Below are positions 22,284 through 32,056 of a stretch of DNA of 64,000 nucleotides, in pieces. Location: the NCBI GenBank assembly GCA_036245525.1, contig BTPG01000008.1, positions 31,229,812-31,293,811 on the forward strand, in the 5' to 3' direction. Numbering within the stretch: the stretch's first letter is position 1; each line of letters opens with the position of its first letter. Origin of the DNA: Semisulcospira habei (Eukaryota > Mollusca > Gastropoda > Semisulcospiridae). The notes below the pieces were generated by a model. It was not told where the DNA came from and did no database searches. It was given only the letters and a program-made list of their open reading frames with translations. Both the position numbers and the translations under genes were made by a program.

Positions 22284-22578
22284 TACACATCGCTTTTCTG
22301 CGCCATTGGGAAGAGGTTTTCTTTACACTCTCGGCGCGCTTTTAACCCCCCAACCCCACCCCTCCTGCGCCACTCGCCTCCTACCACCCCTTACCCTTCC
22401 CTTTGTTTTTCGATATTTCGGCTATTGGGAAGAGGTTTTCATACACGCTTGTCGCGTTTACCTCCGCCTTCCCATCTTTAAGGTCCGGCGTCAGGAGGCA
22501 TTTGTGTCAAGTGGAAGGTCACACACAATAAGTTGGACCCCCCCTCCCCTACCTATCGAGGCAAGTGATCCGCCCCTG
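22089..22578. mobile_element. hAT-like MITE (490 bp)
   Basis: Ends are CAGGGGCGGATC and GATCCGCCCCTG, a 12-bp perfect inverted repeat of the CAGGGG type common in hAT elements. The interior has (CA)n and two copies of a 'gggaagaggtttt' block. No clear 8-bp target duplication is visible. Confidence 0.65.
22193..22275. repeat. (CA)n microsatellite
   Basis: About 83 bp of CA dinucleotides inside the hAT-like element. Confidence 0.97.
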
Positions 22579-22887
22579 TGCGGGAATCATCGAGACAAAC
22601 AGCGCTACTCACACAGACAAAGGGTTAACCGATATCACTTGACTTGGACTACGAATTAGATGTACAGGAACAGAGCCAAGGGAACCACACAGTCGATCGC
22701 CTCCAGAGCAGAGGTGTGGAGAAAGGCAGCGGACGTTGGACAGACTTGAAACGACATGAGAGATCCAAAAAGAGAAACATAACCAAGATTGGCACAAACT
22801 CGAAAGGAACTCTGGGAAGACTTCTGATGGCGCGCGTATGGCCTTTTCCGAGCGCAGAGGTCCCATCTTGCCTGAACTGAACTGAAT

Positions 22888-22998
22888 CAGATGTAAGAGA
22901 TGGGTCGGCCATGATAGTTAAAGGGTAGTGCCTGAATATCTTGTCGTAAGAAGGCACCAAGATATTCAGGCACTGCCCTTGAACCTTCGGGTGAGCCG
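22888..22998. mobile_element. Family A MITE core
   Basis: 'gatgggtcggccatgatag' on the left and 'caggcactgcccttgaac' on the right; the centre carries a small insertion 'gtcgtaagaa'. The TTAA ends are missing. Confidence 0.65.
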
Positions 22999-23217
22999 GT
23001 CTACTGCTGCGGCGAGTCCGGCCTGGATGCAAGCATGAGTACGAAGTCGGTCATGTAGACCCTCTCAGAAACATTCTTAACGAGATTTTTTTTAAAAAGT
23101 GATATTAATCAGAAAATGCGACTGCCTTGTCCCAACAGTTAAGGGGTTAAACAGGCGGTCAGTTTTCGATGGCCTCAGAGACACATCGCACGATCATTGT
23201 CAGTGAAGTCAAAGGGG

Positions 23218-23430
23218 TTAACCCATCAGTCCCAGCACAGTAGAAAAAGATCTTGATACCACTCACACCGGTTGTCAGTATCGAATCGACGGAGACAACC
23301 GGTGTGGGATAAACCTTTGATAGTTCTCCAGGGTGTTGCCAGAATAGCTCGGCGCAATGGTATCCTGGCACCGCCATTGAACTAACCTAGTCGAACTATC
23401 TCTTCTGTGACCCTGGGGTTCAATTGTTAA
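23218..23430. mobile_element. Family A MITE with an extra inner hairpin
   Basis: TTAACCCATCAGTCCC at left and a right end at TTAA (23427-23430). The left arm contains a second small hairpin, 'cacaccggttgtc' and its inverse 'gacaaccggtgtg', which is absent from other copies. Confidence 0.7.
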
Positions 23431-23514
23431 CTCATATCATCCTGCCATTGAAAATTCTCAATTTTTCAGATATCCATAGGGGCGTACGTCACAGTTCTGG
23501 AGACAGATCGACTG

Positions 23515-23624
23515 TGATAGTTGATAATAATGATGATGATAATGTTGATGGTGGCGGTGATGGTAATGATGACGCTGATTTGTAGAGCGCATTTCTCCAT
23601 CCAGTACTGAATGCTCAAAGCGCT
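23515..23624. repeat. LINE/SINE 3' tail (CR1/L2-like) with (TGATAA)-type repeat
   Basis: A TGAT-rich simple repeat is followed by 'tttgtagagcgcatttc' and 'tgaatgctcaaagcgctt', a paired GCGC/GCGCT tail seen at other (TAA)n loci (31129, 38071, 39415, 60207). Confidence 0.6.
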
Positions 23625-23734
23625 TCCCAATGCATAAAATTTCGTTGGGCCGACGTCGGCCGTCGTTGGCCCGCGCACGACCGTGCGCGGGCCAACGGCG
23701 GTCGACGTCGGCCCGATGGCCTTTGGGCACTGGG
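23625..23734. mobile_element. Palindromic MITE, family C
   Basis: CCCAATGC at left and CACTGGG at right, with a near-perfect GC-rich hairpin of 'gggccgacgtcggccg' units around 'gaccgtgcgcgggcc'. It sits directly in the LINE tail. Confidence 0.88.
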
Positions 23735-23849
23735 TTCGTTGAGAGAGGGTTTGAAGAGACTTGAAAAGACAGCAACGCACCAACTCAGAAAGAAGACAAG
23801 AGGAATATAATGGCAATCATTTCGCTAAACTCGGACAGACTGGAGAGGT

Positions 23850-24004
23850 GGCTTCAGCTGTCTGCTGAAGGATTAAAAAGATTCCGCTGTCTTCATGATA
23901 GTTCGAGGGTTGTGTTAGAATACCTAGTACAGGTGCCAAACTATCCTTGAAATGTCATGGTCTATCCACATCCTGTTGTAGTGTGTCTGGGCTTTATGGA
24001 TTAA
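23850..24004. mobile_element. Family A MITE, decayed
   Basis: 'cttcatgatagttcgaggg' and 'gaaatgtcatggtctatcc' mark the arms. The right end is 'gctttatggattaa'. Confidence 0.6.
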
Positions 24005-24007
24005 CCT

Positions 24008-24042
24008 CCCCAATGCGCAAAAGGCCATCGGGAGCGCATTGT
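24008..24042. mobile_element. Family C MITE, internally deleted
   Basis: Only the outer ends remain: CCCAATGCGCAAAAGGCC then GGAGCGCATTG. Confidence 0.65.
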
Positions 24043-24470
24043 GTCTTCTAGTCCACTTGTATTTTTAATGCAGCGAGAAAAAATAAAAAGAGAAAACAGT
24101 TTACATTTTGGTCAGTATGTACTATCCGAGGCTTTCCTCACACGGCGGTTCTTCTGAGCATTTTCTGCTGTGGTACAGTTTCGAGAGTTTACAACAAAAT
24201 GAGAAACACAGAATCGAAGAAGGTAGCCACCTTAAAACTTGATATCGTGCCAAAATGTCACCTACAAGTTTGTTTGCAAACACCATCGATGACTACCTGA
24301 TAGTGCATAGACGAAATTTATAGTGAGAATTGACACACATTGTGAACAAAAGAAACGGGTATCTCGGCCACAGCCTGTGGCCTGCAAGACGGTGACGTGA
24401 GCGACAGGTGGTGAACCTTCTCAATGACTCACTAACGTCATGTACAACAGGGATAGAAAACCATAGTTAC
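24043..24470. other. No gene recognised
   Basis: Unique-looking A/T-rich sequence with no coding signal. Confidence 0.5.
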
Positions 24471-24473
24471 GGC

Positions 24474-24549
24474 TAGAGTTTCGTGCTCCTGACTCAGAGC
24501 ATCAATAAAATTGACGCTTCGAGTCAGGGGCACGTAACTCTTGCCATAA
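24474..24549. mobile_element. Hairpin element
   Basis: 'agagtttcgtgctcctgac' and 'gtcaggggcacgtaactct' form an imperfect stem around an A/T-rich loop. No other copy was noticed. Confidence 0.55.
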
Positions 24550-24659
24550 TTTCGGTGTTTCCTCCCTGTGACTAATGATAACAATAACTCCGCCGCAATA
24601 ACCGCGACATCTGACAGCAAGGCGGACGTTATCTGTCAAATTAGGCACATCAGTTACGG

Positions 24660-24717
24660 GGAGAGGGGGGGGGGGGAGAGGGGGGGGGCGGGGGGGGGGG
24701 GGAGGGGGGGGAGTGGG
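24660..24717 (+). repeat. G-rich tract
   Basis: Almost pure G with GAG interruptions over about 58 bp; strong quadruplex potential. Confidence 0.9.
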
Positions 24718-24836
24718 GTTTCCAACATTTTGTTTGGTACCTTTAGAGAAGGTGCAGAGCATTTCATCATGTCATGTCAGCTACAGGGAATCGTGTCTTG
24801 GACCTAGCTATTATTGTTATAATGATAATTTTATAA

Positions 24837-24880
<44 letters not shown>

Positions 24881-24881
24881 T
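24837..24881. repeat. (TTA)n microsatellite
   Basis: About 45 bp of ATT/TTA trinucleotides. Confidence 0.93.
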
Positions 24882-25149
24882 ATAGTTTAGTGTTCTTAAT
24901 TCTATAATCAAAGGAGCCTGGCGCTGGAGTTCAGTACCACATTGGCTGTCTTTCTCAATTTGCTGACGCTGATCAGCGGTAGCGAATTGAAGGAGACAAC
25001 CAGTGTGGGAAGTCACTCCCGCCACACGGTCCCACACGCCCGTTTTCGTAGTTATCATTTGTTACGACAGGCAGGAGGGCAATAACTGTTGACGACTGGC
25101 CGTTATCGACTCCTGTCAGATCCTTCCCTGTCTTCCCTTTGAGGATTGG

Positions 25150-25257
25150 AGACGCAAGTGCCCAACCTTCAAGATGCATAGATTCTCATGCGGGCCCTGC
25201 GACTGCATGGGCTCATGAGAATCTGTGCCTCTTGCCGACGGATATGAGCTCAATTAA
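25150..25257. mobile_element. Family B MITE, central part
   Basis: 'gcatagattctcatgcggg' and 'gggctcatgagaatctgtgc' are inverted. The outer ends are lost except a TTAA near 25254. Confidence 0.65.
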
Positions 25258-25455
25258 CCCAGTTTTAGTGAAATTTCAATTGAACACCATACTGCTACAA
25301 GAGGCATAGATCCTCATGAGATTCCGCTGTTGACCTATGCCTCTTGCTGACACCATTTTGAATTCATGCCCCTGGGACAGTTGTAGATTTTTAGGTGTTG
25401 AATTAACGAACATTGCAGGAACACAATCTGTGTCAGCTGGCACTTAACGGGTTAA
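25254..25455. mobile_element. Family B MITE, diverged copy
   Basis: Between TTAACCC and GGGTTAA, it carries 'gaggcatagatcctcatgag' on the left and 'cctatgcctcttgctgacac' on the right; the centre is deleted. A further decayed family B core follows near 25475-25545. Confidence 0.7.
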
Positions 25456-25656
25456 CAGGACATAATTTTATACTGATGCATAGATTACCATGTGTACACC
25501 TGCAGCTACTGTGGCTCATGAAACTCTATGTCACTCGCAGCTAGAAGCATTAACAGTTTCGTTCCCAAAGTCGTCACAGTGTGATAGCTACGACATATCG
25601 CAATGTCGCATGTCGCAATGCTGGGAGTTGACTGACAACACCGCCGGAAATTTCAG

Positions 25657-25869
25657 TTAACCCATTAAGCCCTGACGCACTACAGCAGGAGATGGGTCGA
25701 CCATGATAATTAAAGGGTAGTGTTAGATTAGCTTGGCGCCTGTCGGCGCCAAGCTAATCTGGTACTGCCTTTAATTATCATGGTCGATCCATCTCCTGCA
25801 ACTGGTTCATAGTCGTTAGATGAAGCCTCCGAAATTTGGGAAATACGTGCGTCGAGCTGAATGGGTTAA
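25657..25869. mobile_element. Palindromic MITE, family A
   Basis: TTAACCCATTAAGCCCTGACG to CGAGCTGAATGGGTTAA with a perfect GGCGCCTGTCGGCGCC centre. Confidence 0.93.
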
Positions 25870-25987
25870 TTATTGTGGCAAGCGTGTGCAGTAGCCAGAT
25901 GTATTGACTGAGATATGCTGACATCATCTGTCGGGTCAGGATGAGTGGCATATCGCTGGGGTTGCGAGGGGTTGGTGGTGGGTGGTT

Positions 25988-26203
25988 TCACTCCTTTCAC
26001 TGCCGAGAAAAAGTGAACGCACTCCAACTGCAAGAGACATAGCTCCTCATGAAACCCCCGCAGTCGCGGGGGCTCATCAGGATCTATGTCTCTTGTTGAG
26101 ACCAATTTGTATCCCTGTTCCCCGGAGGAAAGTGGCTTTGGTTTGTTGAAAGAACAAAGATTTCAGGAAAAAAATGCACGTGCAGTGGTAGTGAAGGGGT
26201 TAA
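25988..26203. mobile_element. Palindromic MITE, family B
   Basis: CACTGCCGAGAAAAAGTGAAC to GTAGTGAAGGGGTTAA with the central 'cccccgcagtcgcgggggct' stem. Confidence 0.9.
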
Positions 26204-26516
26204 CCTGTTCAGTGCTAGTGGAAGCAGGTGGTGTTTTTGAAATCATTGTAAATTCAAAAAACATGGATACACAAAGACCACGAGAGATAACGGACAGTGC
26301 CTAAATTATTATTATTATTATTATTATTATTAGCAAAAACCCGAGGAGCGGCCCGAATGCGTGGAATTTTATCGCGGTGTAACTTATCACAGGTTGGTCG
26401 AACTGATCCAGCGCCACACTTTCATGTAACGTTGGTTAACTCATTCAGTCCCGACACACCACAGCCAGATATGGCTCGACCATGATAGTTCAAGGGTGGT
26501 GGCAGAATAGCGCCAA

Positions 26517-29500
26517 GGGGTGTAGAGTGTTCATGGAGAAGTAGTACCTTTGACTTTTCAGCCAGCAGCGCCTCTTGGGGCAGGCGGGAGCACTGGTCTT
26601 CACATGGCATTCAACTCTCACAGCTGGCTCCAGGTCCTTTACCTAGCCACACCCCGGTAACCGCTTCTGCGGGCGGGCGAAACGTTGTGAGGGGCTGACG
26701 CGTCTCTCAGTCAGTTGAAATACTTGGAGAGGAGACGGGCGCCGCCAAGTTCGCCTAAGCCCATTGAAAGGACTGATGGACAAGCAACAGAATAAGAATA
26801 ACATGCCGGATCGGTCGGGGCCCGGATCACCAACGACCGCGCACCCCATTGAAGGTCTCCAGGGTGGGGGCGACAAGTGTGTTACTGGAACCAAACCCAC
26901 CATCAAGCTGCCCACGCAAGGAATAACTATCGGAACTTGGAACGTTCGCACACTCTACCAGTGCGGCAAAGTGAAGGAACTCACCCACGAGTTGAAGCGC
27001 TATCGCTGGGACATTGTAGGACTTGCAGAAGTTCGATGGACAGGCTTCGGAGAAACAACAACAGATGAAGGCCATAAAATCTGGTTCAGCGGAAAAGAAA
27101 CCAAGCACGAACATGGCGTAGCTTTTATCGTAAGGAAAGAGGTGGCTGGAACTGTCATCAGCTGCACCCCCGTGTCAAGCAGACTAATCTCCATCCGCAT
27201 CTCCGCCCGACCGCACAATATCACTATCATTCAAGTATACGCTCCAACAGCAGATCATGATGATGAAGAATTAGAAGAATTTTACGAACAACTGGACAAC
27301 ATCATCAAGAAAACACCTAAGAAAGACATTCTGACTGTCCTCGGTGACTGGAATGCAAAGATCGGCCCTGACGCCTACCAACAATGGGCAGGAACAGCTG
27401 GCAAGTTTGGCCTTGGAGAAACAAACGACAGAGGCCTGCGACTTTTAGAGTTCGCACAGAGTCACCGTCTCACCGTTGCTAATACCCTCCATCCACACAA
27501 GAAGTCAAGAACAGTGACATGGCAATCGCCAGGAGGCCTGGTCCATAACCAGATTGACTTCATCTTGCTGCCTCGACGGTTCAAATCCAGCGTTAACAAA
27601 GCACAAACGAGGTCCTTTCCTGGCGCTGATATTGGCAGCGACCACAACCTCGTCCTTACTAGCCTCAAGTTGAAGCTGGCATTGAAACGAGATAGCAAGA
27701 GCCCTCGCATCAGATTCGACCTCCAGAAGCTAAAAGACCCAGAAGTAGAAGAGCTCTTCCAAGCCCAGGTGGGAGGCAGATTTGCAGCCTTGGCTACTTT
27801 GGACTGTGACGTAGACACCCTTGCTGGAAATATAAAAGAGGTGTTACTTTCTACAGCAGAAGAAGTGCTGGGGAAGCAGAGGAAGCGCAAACAGCCCTGG
27901 GTAACCGATGACATCCTCGATCTCTGTGATGAGAGGAGAGCCTGGAAGAAAAAGAGAGGCCAAGACCTCACATCAGCAAACAAGTACAGACTTGTCAACA
28001 AGAAGATCAGGAAGAGGATGAAAGAAGCCAAAGAAGATTGGATTGAAGACCAGTGTTGTAGCGTGGAAGAGGGCATGGCAAACGGCAACAGCAAGAAGAC
28101 TTATGAAACGCTAAGGACCCTCACCAAGACTCAACAGCGAACAGCCACAGTCATCGAAGACAGCAGCGGCCAACTTCTTACGGAAAACACTGCTGTACTA
28201 AACAGATGGACTGAGTACTGCCGAGACTTGTATAACTACAAGGCTGAGCCAGACACCAGCATCCTCCAAAACAACCAGGCTGGGGCCAGGAAGGCTGAAG
28301 ACCTGCCAGTGTTAGCTGAAGAGGTGGAAGCAGCTGTACGCGGCCTGAAGGGAGGAAAGTCTCCAGGTGTAGACAACGTACCTGCTGAACTGTTGAAACA
28401 TGGAGGAGAAGTAACAACGAAGGTCCTCACTACACTCTGTCAAAAGATCTGGGAGCAAAAGAAATGGCCAGTAGAATGGACACAGTCTCTAGTGATCCCG
28501 CTCCCCAAGAAAGGAAACCTGAAACAGTGCCAGAACTACAGAACTATCAGTCTGATAAGTCACCCTAGCAAAGTAATGCTTAGAATCATTCTCAACCGCC
28601 TCAAAACTTTCGCCGAGGAACTGCTGGCAGAAGAACAGGCTGGCTTTAGAGTTGGAAGAAGCACTGTAGAGCAGATTTTCAACTGCCGCGTCCTGATCGA
28701 GAAACATCTGCATCATCAGCGCGAACTCTACCACAACTTCATTGATTTCAGGAAAGCATTTGATCGCGTCTGGCACGACGGACTCTGGCAAGTCATGAGA
28801 TCGTTCAACATAGAGGAGGGACTGATCCAAATGATAGAAGCGCTTTACAAGAACGCCTGCAGCGCGGTTCTACTTAACAATCAGTCAGGCGAGTTCTTCA
28901 GGACGACGATCGGTGTCCGTCAAGGATGCCTGCTCTCTCCTGTCCTTTTCAACATATTCCTGGAGAAGATCATGCAGGAAACCCTCCACGACCACCATAC
29001 TTCAATCTCTATTGGTGGCAGATCCCTGTGCAATCTTCGATTCGCAGACGACATTGACCTCATGGCAGGCAGCAATAGTGAGCTCCAAAACCTGACAGAC
29101 AAACTTTCAAGTAGCGCAGGGTCTTATGGCATGGAGATCAGTACGGATAAAAGCAAAGTGATGATCAACACCACAAGCGACAGCAGCAGCAACATTCACA
29201 TGAACGGCCAGAAGCTAGAAGAGGTCAATAGCTTCAAGTACTTGGGAGCCACCCTGTCCAAAGACGGTAGTTGCATAGCAGAGATCCGTATCAGGATAGG
29301 TACAGCAACATCCGCAATGGCCAGGCTGGACAGGATATGGCGAAGTAACTCCATCAGCTTCACCATCAAGTACAGGCTTTACAAGTCCCTCGTAGTGTCT
29401 ATTCTACTCTACGGCTGTGAGACTTGGACACTGCTTGCAGACTCAGAAAAGAAAATCCAGGCCTTTGAGAACAAGTGCCTGAGGAAGTTGCTCCGCATCT

Positions 29501-29853
29501 CGTACCGCGAGCACAAGACCAACGAATATGTACGGAGCATCGTCACTTCCCTGGTGGGCCCACATGAACCCCTTCTGGCAACCGTGAAACGGCGCAAGCT
29601 TGCTTGGTTTGGCCACGTGACCCGACACAACACCTTGTCCAAGACTATCCTCCAAGGCACTCTCGAAGGAAGTCGTCGGCGAGGTCGTCAGAGAAAGAGT
29701 TGGGTCGCAAACATAAAAGAATGGACCGAACTCGAGATGCCAGACTTGCTTGCCACTGCCCAAAATAAAACTCAGTGGAGAGCACTGTCTGTTGCTGCTG
29801 CCTTTCAGTCCCCCCAACGCCCAGTTCGGGCAAGGGACTGATGATGATGATGA
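26517..29853 (+). mobile_element. RTE/BovB-like LINE with an intact ORF
   Basis: A 5' untranslated region of about 260 bp precedes the ORF at 26776-29841. The 3' end after the stop is a short (TGA)n repeat ('tgatgatgatgatgatga'), the usual RTE/BovB-type tail, with no poly-A. It lies inside a palindromic MITE. No clear target duplication is visible because the flanks are the two arms of the hairpin. Confidence 0.85.
26776..29841 (+). CDS. Non-LTR retrotransposon polyprotein: endonuclease and reverse transcriptase
   Basis: A single 1021-codon frame without stops; I chose the ATG at 26776, since upstream in-frame codons lack an ATG. Residues about 50-285 form an apurinic-type endonuclease that nicks target DNA ('GTWNVRTLYQCGK', 'LAEVRWTG', 'LGDWNAKIG', 'GSDHNLV'). 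Residues about 515-800 form the reverse transcriptase ('SPGVDNVPAELLKHGGE', 'AGFRVGRSTVEQIFN', 'FIDFRKAFDRVWH', 'GVRQGCLLSPVLFN'), with the catalytic FADD at about residue 756. The C-terminal part has 'LLYGCETWTL' and 'AWFGHVTRH'. Both catalytic domains look complete, so the copy could be active or recently so. RTE/BovB assignment is by motif style and the TGA-repeat tail. Confidence 0.93.
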   Translation: MDKQQNKNNMPDRSGPGSPTTAHPIEGLQGGGDKCVTGTKPTIKLPTQGITIGTWNVRTLYQCGKVKELTHELKRYRWDIVGLAEVRWTGFGETTTDEGHKIWFSGKETKHEHGVAFIVRKEVAGTVISCTPVSSRLISIRISARPHNITIIQVYAPTADHDDEELEEFYEQLDNIIKKTPKKDILTVLGDWNAKIGPDAYQQWAGTAGKFGLGETNDRGLRLLEFAQSHRLTVANTLHPHKKSRTVTWQSPGGLVHNQIDFILLPRRFKSSVNKAQTRSFPGADIGSDHNLVLTSLKLKLALKRDSKSPRIRFDLQKLKDPEVEELFQAQVGGRFAALATLDCDVDTLAGNIKEVLLSTAEEVLGKQRKRKQPWVTDDILDLCDERRAWKKKRGQDLTSANKYRLVNKKIRKRMKEAKEDWIEDQCCSVEEGMANGNSKKTYETLRTLTKTQQRTATVIEDSSGQLLTENTAVLNRWTEYCRDLYNYKAEPDTSILQNNQAGARKAEDLPVLAEEVEAAVRGLKGGKSPGVDNVPAELLKHGGEVTTKVLTTLCQKIWEQKKWPVEWTQSLVIPLPKKGNLKQCQNYRTISLISHPSKVMLRIILNRLKTFAEELLAEEQAGFRVGRSTVEQIFNCRVLIEKHLHHQRELYHNFIDFRKAFDRVWHDGLWQVMRSFNIEEGLIQMIEALYKNACSAVLLNNQSGEFFRTTIGVRQGCLLSPVLFNIFLEKIMQETLHDHHTSISIGGRSLCNLRFADDIDLMAGSNSELQNLTDKLSSSAGSYGMEISTDKSKVMINTTSDSSSNIHMNGQKLEEVNSFKYLGATLSKDGSCIAEIRIRIGTATSAMARLDRIWRSNSISFTIKYRLYKSLVVSILLYGCETWTLLADSEKKIQAFENKCLRKLLRISYREHKTNEYVRSIVTSLVGPHEPLLATVKRRKLAWFGHVTRHNTLSKTILQGTLEGSRRRGRQRKSWVANIKEWTELEMPDLLATAQNKTQWRALSVAAAFQSPQRPVRARD

Positions 29854-30007
29854 TGATTCTGACACCACCCTTGAACTATCATGATCGATCTGTCTCCTGA
29901 ATTGTAATGCAGTCCTCAAAGGACAACTCCAAAATGTGGGGATTTGGTACCTGGGACACAATGAGTTAAGGCCCGGACTGAGCAGCAACTCGACCACAGC
30001 TCAAGTA

Positions 30008-30052
30008 TGCTACTACTACTACTACTACTAATTATTATTATTATTATTATAT
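30008..30052. repeat. (TAC)n-(ATT)n microsatellite
   Basis: ACT/TAC triplets followed by ATT triplets, then 'atatata'. Confidence 0.9.
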
Positions 30053-30490
30053 ATAATTCGAAATGTGTTAAGTTAGTCAAAAATCTTTGACCAAAATAAA
30101 TCGAAGCGAAAGCCAGGTTGAAACAAACAAAAATTAAAGGGAGGTAATCGACTGAAAGTGAGAGTTGCGTCCGCTGAGTACTGAAAGTACTGAAAGCACT
30201 GAGCGGGGGTTCTTTCAAGGGCTCCTGTGTGTGTGTATACAAGGGGTATACTGGAGGTAACTGATCCGCCCGTGGTATATATTTATACAATTGAGGACAA
30301 ATTGCTGTATTAAAAGCCACGTATTGCCAATGGTTCTTGTCGCCTTTCGGGACTGATCAGCAAATTAAATCAGTGCAAGGTAAAAGTCTTGGGGCTAAAG
30401 CTCTCGACTTAAACGTTCGACATTCAACTCCCGAATCGGACCCTCGAGGCGACACGAACCACTGGCAAAGCATACCTCGTGATACAACTA

Positions 30491-30704
30491 TTAACTCACT
30501 CAGCCTTGACGCACTACGGCGCGAGATGGGTCGACCATGATAATTCAAGGGTAGTGCCAGATTAGCTTGGCGCCTGTCGGCGCCAAGCTAATCTGGCACT
30601 ACCCTTGAATTATCACGGTCGATCCATCTCCTGCAACACGTGCATAGTCGTTAGATGAGGCCTCCAAACTTTGGGAAATACGTGCGTCGGGCTGAATGAG
30701 TTAA
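30491..30704. mobile_element. Palindromic MITE, family A
   Basis: TTAACTCACTCAGCCTTGACG to CGGGCTGAATGAGTTAA, with a perfect GGCGCCTGTCGGCGCC centre. Confidence 0.93.
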
Positions 30705-30769
30705 TGTTTTTCCATCCTAGTGGATATATATCATACATGACCTTTGAGATAATCAAAGTAATCGGATTA

Positions 30770-30850
30770 ACCTTTCGGCTGGTGGTAGCGCTTTTTGTCG
30801 CCATGCCTCATCGCGATAAAAAACGCTCCAGCGACAGCCAGAGATTGTCA
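30770..30850. mobile_element. Family D MITE, diverged
   Basis: TTAACCTTTCGGCTGGTGGTAG and inverted 'agcgacagccagag' flank 'gcctcatcgcgataa'. Confidence 0.65.
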
Positions 30851-30946
30851 ATCGGCCTAGATCCGTACGGTCCAAAAACACTGATCACGTAATTATCCTG
30901 TTTTGAATTGTATTTATGTACGTCGCCTCTTCTTTTGGCAGTTTTG

Positions 30947-31128
30947 TTAACCCCTTCCCTGGGACGACGCGTTTTTTGTTTCTGAGATATTTGTTCAATC
31001 AAGCACCGAAAGCTACAACCGTCCAAGGAACATGGATACATATCAGTTGGTCTTAGCAAGAGACATAGATCATCATGAACCCCCGCATTCGCAGGGACTC
31101 ATGAGAATCTATGTCTCTTTTAGTTGTA
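30947..31128. mobile_element. Family B MITE, right end replaced by (TAA)n
   Basis: TTAACCCCTTCCCTGGGAC at left and the central 'gaacccccgcattcgcaggg' stem are present. After 'tatgtctcttttagttg' the sequence becomes a (TAA)n tract, so another insertion cut it. Confidence 0.85.
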
Positions 31129-31189
<61 letters not shown>

Positions 31190-31260
31190 TTTCTACAGCG
31201 CCTTACCTAAAAAAAAAAAGAGCTTTAAGTGGCTCACAATTGACTAACATTACATTATAC
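31129..31260. repeat. (TAA)n with CR1/L2-like 3' tail
   Basis: About 60 bp of TAA repeats followed by 'ctttctacagcgccttacc' and 'gagctttaagtggctc', like the other GCGC tails in the window. Confidence 0.65.
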
Positions 31261-31397
31261 TAATATTAACAAAATTATAGCACATGCAAGACAATAATAC
31301 TTCGGTAGCGAAGGGGTGTGGCACGTTCATACACGTTTTGATTTACACGCACGTTCTCCTTCAGTGTACATGGACTTACAACGCTGCAGATCGGCAC

Positions 31398-31535
31398 CTT
31401 TTAACCTCTTTACCGCCGACAAAAAAAAAAATGAACGTCACTGCACGGCTGCAAGAGGTATGGATCCACATGAGCCCTCATGATCGACGGAATGCTCACG
31501 CTCGTCCCTTCTTGCGTCAGTAACCTCTTCACACT
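31398..31535. mobile_element. Family B MITE fragment
   Basis: TTTTAACCTCTTTACCGCCGAC, 'gcaagaggtatggatccac' and 'atgagccctcatgatcgac' mark a decayed left half. Confidence 0.6.
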
Positions 31536-31575
31536 CAACTGCCCGACGACTCATATTATGATAGGCCCTACAGGT

Positions 31576-31760
31576 TCATTCACCCATTTAGCCCACGACG
31601 CCGCCCTGCAGCAGGACACGGATCGACCTTGATAATTCAAGAGTAGTCCCAGATTAGCTTGGCGCCTGATGGCGCCTAGCTAGTTTGTCACTACTCTTGA
31701 ATAATCGTGGTCGATCCATCTCTTTCGACTGGTACACAAGTCGTCTTTATATCAAGTAAC
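31576..31760. mobile_element. Family A MITE, decayed ends
   Basis: 'cggatcgaccttgataattc' and 'tcttgaataatcgtggtcga' arms around GGCGCCTGATGGCGCC. Confidence 0.8.
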
Positions 31761-32056
31761 CTGATAATGACTCCACTCTGTTCTAGAAATACAACGCTAT
31801 CAGTACGAGAAACTGCTAAATTGTTGATTAGGTTGACATACTAACGCCTAAGCAAAATACAGATTAAGCGTGTGTTTTTGCTGCGTGTCCACACTGCTGT
31901 TAAAGTTCACTAGCTGTGTCGACAAGACATAATGAACACAAATGGTGCTGAAATGTGTCTTCATATTTATGCATAATAGTCTACACTATCTTCTTTAGCA
32001 ATTGCTCTTACTGTGTCTTACAGTAATGGGTAGACCATCGAAAACCGATGATGTCG

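Larger units (their letters stand above)
22047..22632. mobile_element. Family D MITE split by an insertion
   Basis: Left half 'gcctgtcggtagcgcttc' at 22047-22088 and right half 'gggaatcatcgagac' to 'caaagggttaa' at 22579-22632 together make one family D element. The 490-bp hAT-like element between them sits at the hairpin centre. Confidence 0.75.
26436..29969. mobile_element. Family A MITE split at its centre by a LINE
   Basis: The left arm (26436 to about 26516) begins TTAACTCATTCAGTCCCGAC and the right arm (about 29852 to 29969) ends ACACAATGAGTTAA. Together they restore one family A element, so the LINE inserted into the hairpin centre after the MITE. Confidence 0.88.

Noticed and set aside
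30357..30480. Possible tRNA-like stretch ('ggggctaaagctctcgac', 'cattcaactcccg')
   Set aside because: The B-box match is poor and no stem arrangement could be made.
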